Positions 60,533-64,000 of a stretch of 64,000 nucleotides of DNA are shown here, one piece after another. The notes beneath the pieces were generated by a model. The model was not told the DNA's origin. It made no database searches and saw only the letters and a program-made list of their open reading frames with translations. The position numbers and the translations under genes are program-made. Every line of letters begins with the position of its first letter. The stretch's first letter is position 1. The stretch is taken from contig JADIYJ010000008.1 of assembly GCA_016705325.1 (NCBI GenBank), forward strand, positions 124,001 to 188,000, given 5' to 3'. Source of the stretch: Pseudomonadota bacterium (GTDB lineage Bacteria; Pseudomonadota; Gammaproteobacteria; Steroidobacterales; Steroidobacteraceae).

Positions 60533-61366
60533 TTAGTTCGTGCGTCTACGCGTCGAGCGACGGGCCAGGCCCATCGCGCCGCGCACCAGGATGTCGGTGG
60601 CGCCTGGGGCGAGTGCGCCCAGCTTTTCGAGCAGCGCGCCACCCGGCGGCACCGCCACTTCAGCCAGCTTGAGGCGGACAGCCGCGAAGACGGCCCAGAC
60701 GACCCACGCGGTCGGCATGGTGAGCGATTTCGGCCAGAACCCCTCGGTTGTCGGGTCCAGCGCTGCCGCCTCGGCCATCGGCGTGTCGATGACACCCGGC
60801 AGCACGAGCGACACGCCGACGTTGCTGCCCATCAGTTCCGTGCGCAGCGCTTCGGTCAGTCCGACGAGTGCGAACTTGCTCGCGCAGTAACCGCCGAGCG
60901 GCGAGAAGCCGCGACGGCCCGCGAGCGACGCCACATTGACGACGTGGCCGCCCGAATCCTGTTTCTGCATCTGCTTCACGGCTGCCTGCAGCACGTGCAG
61001 CGCGCCGAAGAGATTGACGTCGAGCATGCGCTGGAGGTCGGCGGGGTCCAGGTCGACGACCTTCGCCGGCAGCAGCACGCCCGCGTTGTTGACGACGATA
61101 TCGACGCTGCCGAAGCGCTGCACGGCCTTGCGGAAGCACGTGGCGACGGCGGTGGGGTTGGTGACATCGGTTGCGACCGAAAGGGCTTCGACGCCGGCCG
61201 CGCGCGCCTGGCTCGCCACCCTGGCAAGTGCCGCGGCCCGGCGGGCGACCAGCACGACGTTGGCGCCGGCACCGGCGAAGGCGAGCGCCGTTTCGCGGCC
61301 GATACCGCTCGAGGCACCCGTGACGAGGACGGTCTTGCCGTCGAAGCGCGGGGCTGGGAGTTTCAT
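60533..61366 (-). CDS. Short-chain dehydrogenase/reductase
   Basis: 277-aa SDR. TGASSGIGRETALAFAGAGA is the NAD(P)-binding TGxxxGIG motif, DIVVNNAGVL the NNAG block, and GYCASKFALVG contains the catalytic YxxxK, with Ser in VVNVASLAGRRG. C-terminal residues LAPGATDILVRGAMGLARRS are basic, and a helical extension follows the Rossmann core. Substrate unknown. Minus-strand gene upstream of the hydratase. Confidence 0.9.
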   Translation of the reverse strand: MKLPAPRFDGKTVLVTGASSGIGRETALAFAGAGANVVLVARRAAALARVASQARAAGVEALSVATDVTNPTAVATCFRKAVQRFGSVDIVVNNAGVLLPAKVVDLDPADLQRMLDVNLFGALHVLQAAVKQMQKQDSGGHVVNVASLAGRRGFSPLGGYCASKFALVGLTEALRTELMGSNVGVSLVLPGVIDTPMAEAAALDPTTEGFWPKSLTMPTAWVVWAVFAAVRLKLAEVAVPPGGALLEKLGALAPGATDILVRGAMGLARRSTRRRTN

Positions 61367-61401
61367 GACCGAAGCCTAGCGCGTTCGCGCGTCTGCTCGC
61401 A

Positions 61402-61428
61402 GGAAATAGGTGAGCGTCCCCTATTTCC
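61402..61428. repeat. REP-like hairpin
   Basis: GGAAATAGG and CCTATTTCC form perfect 9-bp arms around TGAGCGTCC. The complement contains GGGGACGCTC, shared with 49307-49316. Lies in the gap between the SDR and alanine dehydrogenase genes, typical of RAYT-associated REPs. Confidence 0.5.
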
Positions 61429-61429
61429 T

Positions 61430-62545
61430 TTACTGCAGGGCAGCGGCGACCGGGACGTGCTTGTAACCCAGTTCCTTCGCGACGGCAGCATTCGTGATCT
61501 GGCCCTCGTGCACGTTCAGGCCGTTCGCGAGGTGCGGGTCCGCACGGAGCGCCTTCTGCCAGCCGAGGTCCGCAAGCTTGCGCGCGAACGGCAACGTCGC
61601 ATTGTTGAGCGCAAATGTGGACGTCCGCGGCACCGCGCCGGGCATGTTGGCGACGCAGTAGTGGATGACGTCGTCGATGACGTACGTCGGATCGGCATGC
61701 GTCGTCGCCTTGCTGGTCTCGAAGCAGCCGCCCTGGTCGATCGAGATGTCGACCAGCACCGAGCCCGGCTTCATGCGGCGAACCATGTCGCGCGTGACGA
61801 GCTTGGGCGCCGCGGCGCCGGCGATCAGCACCGCGCCGACCACGAGGTCGGCTTCCATCACCAGCGTGTCGATGTGATCCTGGGTCGAGTACTCGGTGCG
61901 CAGCGTCGCGCCGAAAATCGACGACAGTTCGCGCAGGCGCTTCACCGAACGATCGACCACGGTGACGTCAGCGCGCAGGCCCACGGCCATTTCGGCCGCG
62001 TGCGTTCCCGACACGCCGCCGCCCAGGATCACCACCTTGGCCGGCGCCACGCCCGGCACGCCGCCGAGCAGGATGCCGCGGCCGCCGTTCGCCTTCTGCA
62101 GGCAGTAGGCGCCGACCTGGATCGACATGCGGCCCGCGACTTCGCTCATCGGCGTGAGCAGCGGCAGCGAGCCGTCCGGCGCGGTGACCGTTTCGTACGC
62201 GATGCACGTCGCGCCTGACTTGACGAGCGCCTCGGTCTGCTGCGGATCCGGCGCGAGGTGCAGGTAGGTGTACAGGATCTGGCCCTTGCGCAGCATCGCG
62301 CATTCCTGCGGCTGCGGTTCTTTCACCTTCACGATCATGTCGCTCGCAGCAAAGATCTCTGCGGCCGTCGCGGCGATCTTGGCGCCGACGCGCAGGTAGT
62401 CCGCGTCGGAGAAACCGATGCCATCCGCCGCACCGGTCTGCACCAGCACCTCGTGTCCGGCCTCGACCAGTTCGCGAGCCGCTGCCGGCACCAGGCCGAC
62501 CCGGTATTCGTGGACCTTGATTTCCTTCGGCACGCCGATGCGCAT
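61430..62545 (-). CDS. ald: Alanine dehydrogenase
   Basis: 371-aa NAD-dependent enzyme converting L-alanine to pyruvate and ammonia. MRIGVPKEIKVHEYRVGLVP is the conserved N-terminus with the substrate Lys/Arg residues, VVILGGGVSGTHAAEMAVGL the NAD motif and VLVDISIDQGGCFETSKAT the hallmark C-terminal block. Start at 62545 fits the canonical length. Divergent from an Lrp/AsnC regulator, the usual control partner of alanine dehydrogenase. Confidence 0.95.
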   Translation of the reverse strand: MRIGVPKEIKVHEYRVGLVPAAARELVEAGHEVLVQTGAADGIGFSDADYLRVGAKIAATAAEIFAASDMIVKVKEPQPQECAMLRKGQILYTYLHLAPDPQQTEALVKSGATCIAYETVTAPDGSLPLLTPMSEVAGRMSIQVGAYCLQKANGGRGILLGGVPGVAPAKVVILGGGVSGTHAAEMAVGLRADVTVVDRSVKRLRELSSIFGATLRTEYSTQDHIDTLVMEADLVVGAVLIAGAAAPKLVTRDMVRRMKPGSVLVDISIDQGGCFETSKATTHADPTYVIDDVIHYCVANMPGAVPRTSTFALNNATLPFARKLADLGWQKALRADPHLANGLNVHEGQITNAAVAKELGYKHVPVAAALQ

Positions 62546-62579
62546 GACTGTCTCCCCGCCTTGATTTGTGTGGTGCGCC

Positions 62580-62706
62580 ATGAGGAGGCGCATCGAAGAA
62601 GCATAGGGGTCGGCGACGCGTGGAATCGTGCGAATTCGGGCTCAAACAAGACGGAAAAGGCAATTTACTGCTTTTTAAGCGTCAAGAATCAGCAGATACT
62701 GCGAAA
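62580..62706. promoter_or_regulatory. Divergent ald/Lrp promoter region
   Basis: Intergenic region with an AT-rich part at 62650-62706 and an imperfect CTGCTTTTT/AATCAGCAG inverted repeat. Lrp-type regulators bind such sites. Position between ald and its likely regulator is the main evidence. Confidence 0.35.
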
Positions 62707-63177
62707 ATGAAGCTCGACCGTGTCGACAACCAGATCCTCGCCGCCCTGCAGCGGTCCGGCCGCCTCAGCAACCGCGAACTGGCTGAGCAGGTGCACCTGA
62801 GCGAGTCGGCCTGCCTGCGCCGGATGCGTGCGCTGGAGGAGGCGGGCGTCATCGACCGGTACGTTGCGCTGGTAAACCAAGCCAGGGTCGGATTGCCGGG
62901 CAACGTGTTCGTGAGCATCACGCTCAACCGGCAGGAACAAGCCGATCTTGCCGCCTTCGAAGAAGCCGTAAAGCGCGTCCCCGAAGTCATGGAGTGCTAC
63001 CTGATGACGGGTCAGCAGGACTACCTGCTGCGCGTAGTGGTGTCTGACCCGGCCGACTTCGAGCGCCTGCACAGCCAGCACCTCACGCGCCTGCCGGGCG
63101 TCGCGCGCGTGCAATCGAGTTTCGCCCTGCGCACGGTGCGCAAGGGCAACGAACTGCCGTTGCGGCACGAACCCTGA
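62707..63177 (+). CDS. Lrp/AsnC family transcriptional regulator
   Basis: 156-aa regulator. N-terminal HTH with LDRVDNQILAALQRSGRLSN and LSESACLRRMRALEEAGVID, C-terminal RAM domain with QQDYLLRVVVSDPADFERLH. Amino-acid-responsive regulator; it is divergent from ald and probably controls it with alanine as effector, as AldR-type proteins do elsewhere. The start at 62707 is the conserved MKLDRVDNQI. Confidence 0.92.
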   Translation: MKLDRVDNQILAALQRSGRLSNRELAEQVHLSESACLRRMRALEEAGVIDRYVALVNQARVGLPGNVFVSITLNRQEQADLAAFEEAVKRVPEVMECYLMTGQQDYLLRVVVSDPADFERLHSQHLTRLPGVARVQSSFALRTVRKGNELPLRHEP

Positions 63178-63204
63178 AGCCGTCGATCGCGGAGTAACCG
63201 GCGC

Positions 63205-64000
63205 ATGAGTCTGGTTGCCAAGCTGGTGCTGGTGGCCGGACTGGTCATGCCGGTTCTGTTCACCTTCGCGTGGCGGCGTATCGAGCGCGCCAACGTTGCC
63301 GCGGGCCTTCCACCGGCCACGCAGCCGCCGACCGGCGACTGGCTTGCCATCGGCTTCGTCGCGAACTTCTTCGACACGCTCGGGATCGGCTCATTTGCCA
63401 CCACCACGGCGTACGTCAAGTTCCGCAACCTCGTGCGCGATGAACACCTGCCCGGGACGCTGAATGTCGGGCATGCGCTGCCCACGATCGCCCAGGCCAT
63501 CATCTTCACCACCGCGATCGCGGTTGCGCCATTGACGCTGATCTCGATGGTCGCTGCGGCCGTCGCCGGCGGCTATTTCGGCACAGGCATAGTCTCGAAG
63601 CTGCCGCGACGCTCGATCCAGCTCGGCATGGGCATCGCGCTGCTGATCGCGGCGGCGATTTTCGTCATGAAGGTGACGGGCGTGATGCCACCCGACGGCA
63701 ACGCCCTCGGTCTCACGGGCGGGGTGCTGGTTTTCGCCATTGTCGTCAACTTCCTGCTCGGTGCGCTGATGCAGCTGGGCATCGGCCTGTACGCGCCGTG
63801 CCTGACGCCGGTCAGCAGTCTCAAATTCATCCGCCAGCGCAAGTACGACAAGCGCTTGGGTATCGGGCTTGCAGTCGGCGGTATCCCTGGGGTGCTGCTT
63901 GCTGCATTCGTCGTGAAATCGCTGCCGATGCAGTGGCTGTACTGGCTGGTCGTGGTCGTCGTGCTCTATGCCGCGATCCTGATGCTGCGCTCGGCGCTGC
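63205..64000 (+). CDS. Sulfite exporter TauE/SafE family protein (partial, cut by window end)
   Basis: 265 residues of an integral membrane permease before the window ends, with no stop. Helices include KLVLVAGLVMPVLFTFAW, LGMGIALLIAAAIFVMKVTG and LAVGGIPGVLLAAFVVKSLP, the last being a TauE/SafE hallmark. The first loop has GFVANFFDTLGIGSFATTTA, the conserved family segment. Family members export sulfite or other organosulfur anions; substrate here unknown. It starts 28 bp after the Lrp gene. Confidence 0.85.
   Translation, partial: MSLVAKLVLVAGLVMPVLFTFAWRRIERANVAAGLPPATQPPTGDWLAIGFVANFFDTLGIGSFATTTAYVKFRNLVRDEHLPGTLNVGHALPTIAQAIIFTTAIAVAPLTLISMVAAAVAGGYFGTGIVSKLPRRSIQLGMGIALLIAAAIFVMKVTGVMPPDGNALGLTGGVLVFAIVVNFLLGALMQLGIGLYAPCLTPVSSLKFIRQRKYDKRLGIGLAVGGIPGVLLAAFVVKSLPMQWLYWLVVVVVLYAAILMLRSAL

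Overview
The window is about 66% G+C and densely coded on both strands. Its gene content points to a free-living, aerobic, high-GC gammaproteobacterium, probably near the Steroidobacterales/Nevskiales/Xanthomonadales. The signs are the PA2778/PA2779-type pair, NnrU, the DUF1302-DUF1329-Ycf48-RND block, Bfr with Bfd, REP-like intergenic fragments and a rich acyl-CoA metabolism. That placement is inferred from gene families, not from a marker gene. No rRNA, tRNA, CRISPR array or intact insertion sequence was seen.

Layout. 0-10.3 kb: secreted metallophosphatase, AGCS amino-acid symporter, lipoprotein gamma-glutamyltransferase, two paralogous secreted amidohydrolases around a DUF938 methyltransferase, malic enzyme, and bacterioferritin with its ferredoxin. 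10.3-16 kb: small membrane protein, PlsC-like acyltransferase, a COG5322/acyl-ACP-reductase-like dehydrogenase, a wrecked lipocalin containing a 104-bp G/C-only tract, rhomboid protease, PA2779/PA2778 pair, and a decayed GST. 16-22.6 kb: LysR, a remnant azoreductase, DoxX, pirin, a 1171-aa fusion of a flippase-like membrane domain to a P3B-type cation ATPase, and an orphan HicA-like protein. 22.7-28.9 kb: M20 peptidase, NnrU, LysR, two one-helix microproteins, a PLP decarboxylase and an SMP-30-like protein. 28.9-37.3 kb: a minus-strand operon (carboxyltransferase, acyl-CoA dehydrogenase, enoyl-CoA hydratase, biotin carboxylase, BKACE) divergent from an acyl-CoA dehydrogenase-TetR pair. 37.3-45.8 kb: a WS/DGAT remnant, then the DUF1302-DUF1329-Ycf48-RND block. 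45.8-55.3 kb: unknown protein, OYE-family oxidoreductase, cardiolipin synthase, alpha/beta hydrolase, an M48 protease lacking its active site, and convergent S9 and M3 peptidases that both lack a stop codon. 55.3-64 kb: small membrane protein, DUF1840, cyclophilin, FadD, a BrnTA module, enoyl-CoA hydratase, SDR, alanine dehydrogenase with a divergent Lrp regulator, and a TauE-like exporter cut by the window end.

How the genes fit together. The acyl-CoA cluster resembles liu/atu pathways for branched acids or acyclic terpenes, but a BKACE enzyme sits where HMG-CoA lyase is expected. FadD and the unlinked hydratase support general fatty-acid use. The amino-acid genes (GGT, amidohydrolases, AGCS, Ald/Lrp) suggest peptide and amino-acid scavenging.

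Several genes (lipocalin, GST, azoreductase, WS/DGAT, M48, S9/M3 ends) have lost internal or terminal segments. This is either real decay or, at least in part, assembly dropout, and the G/C-only tract favours artefact at that site.
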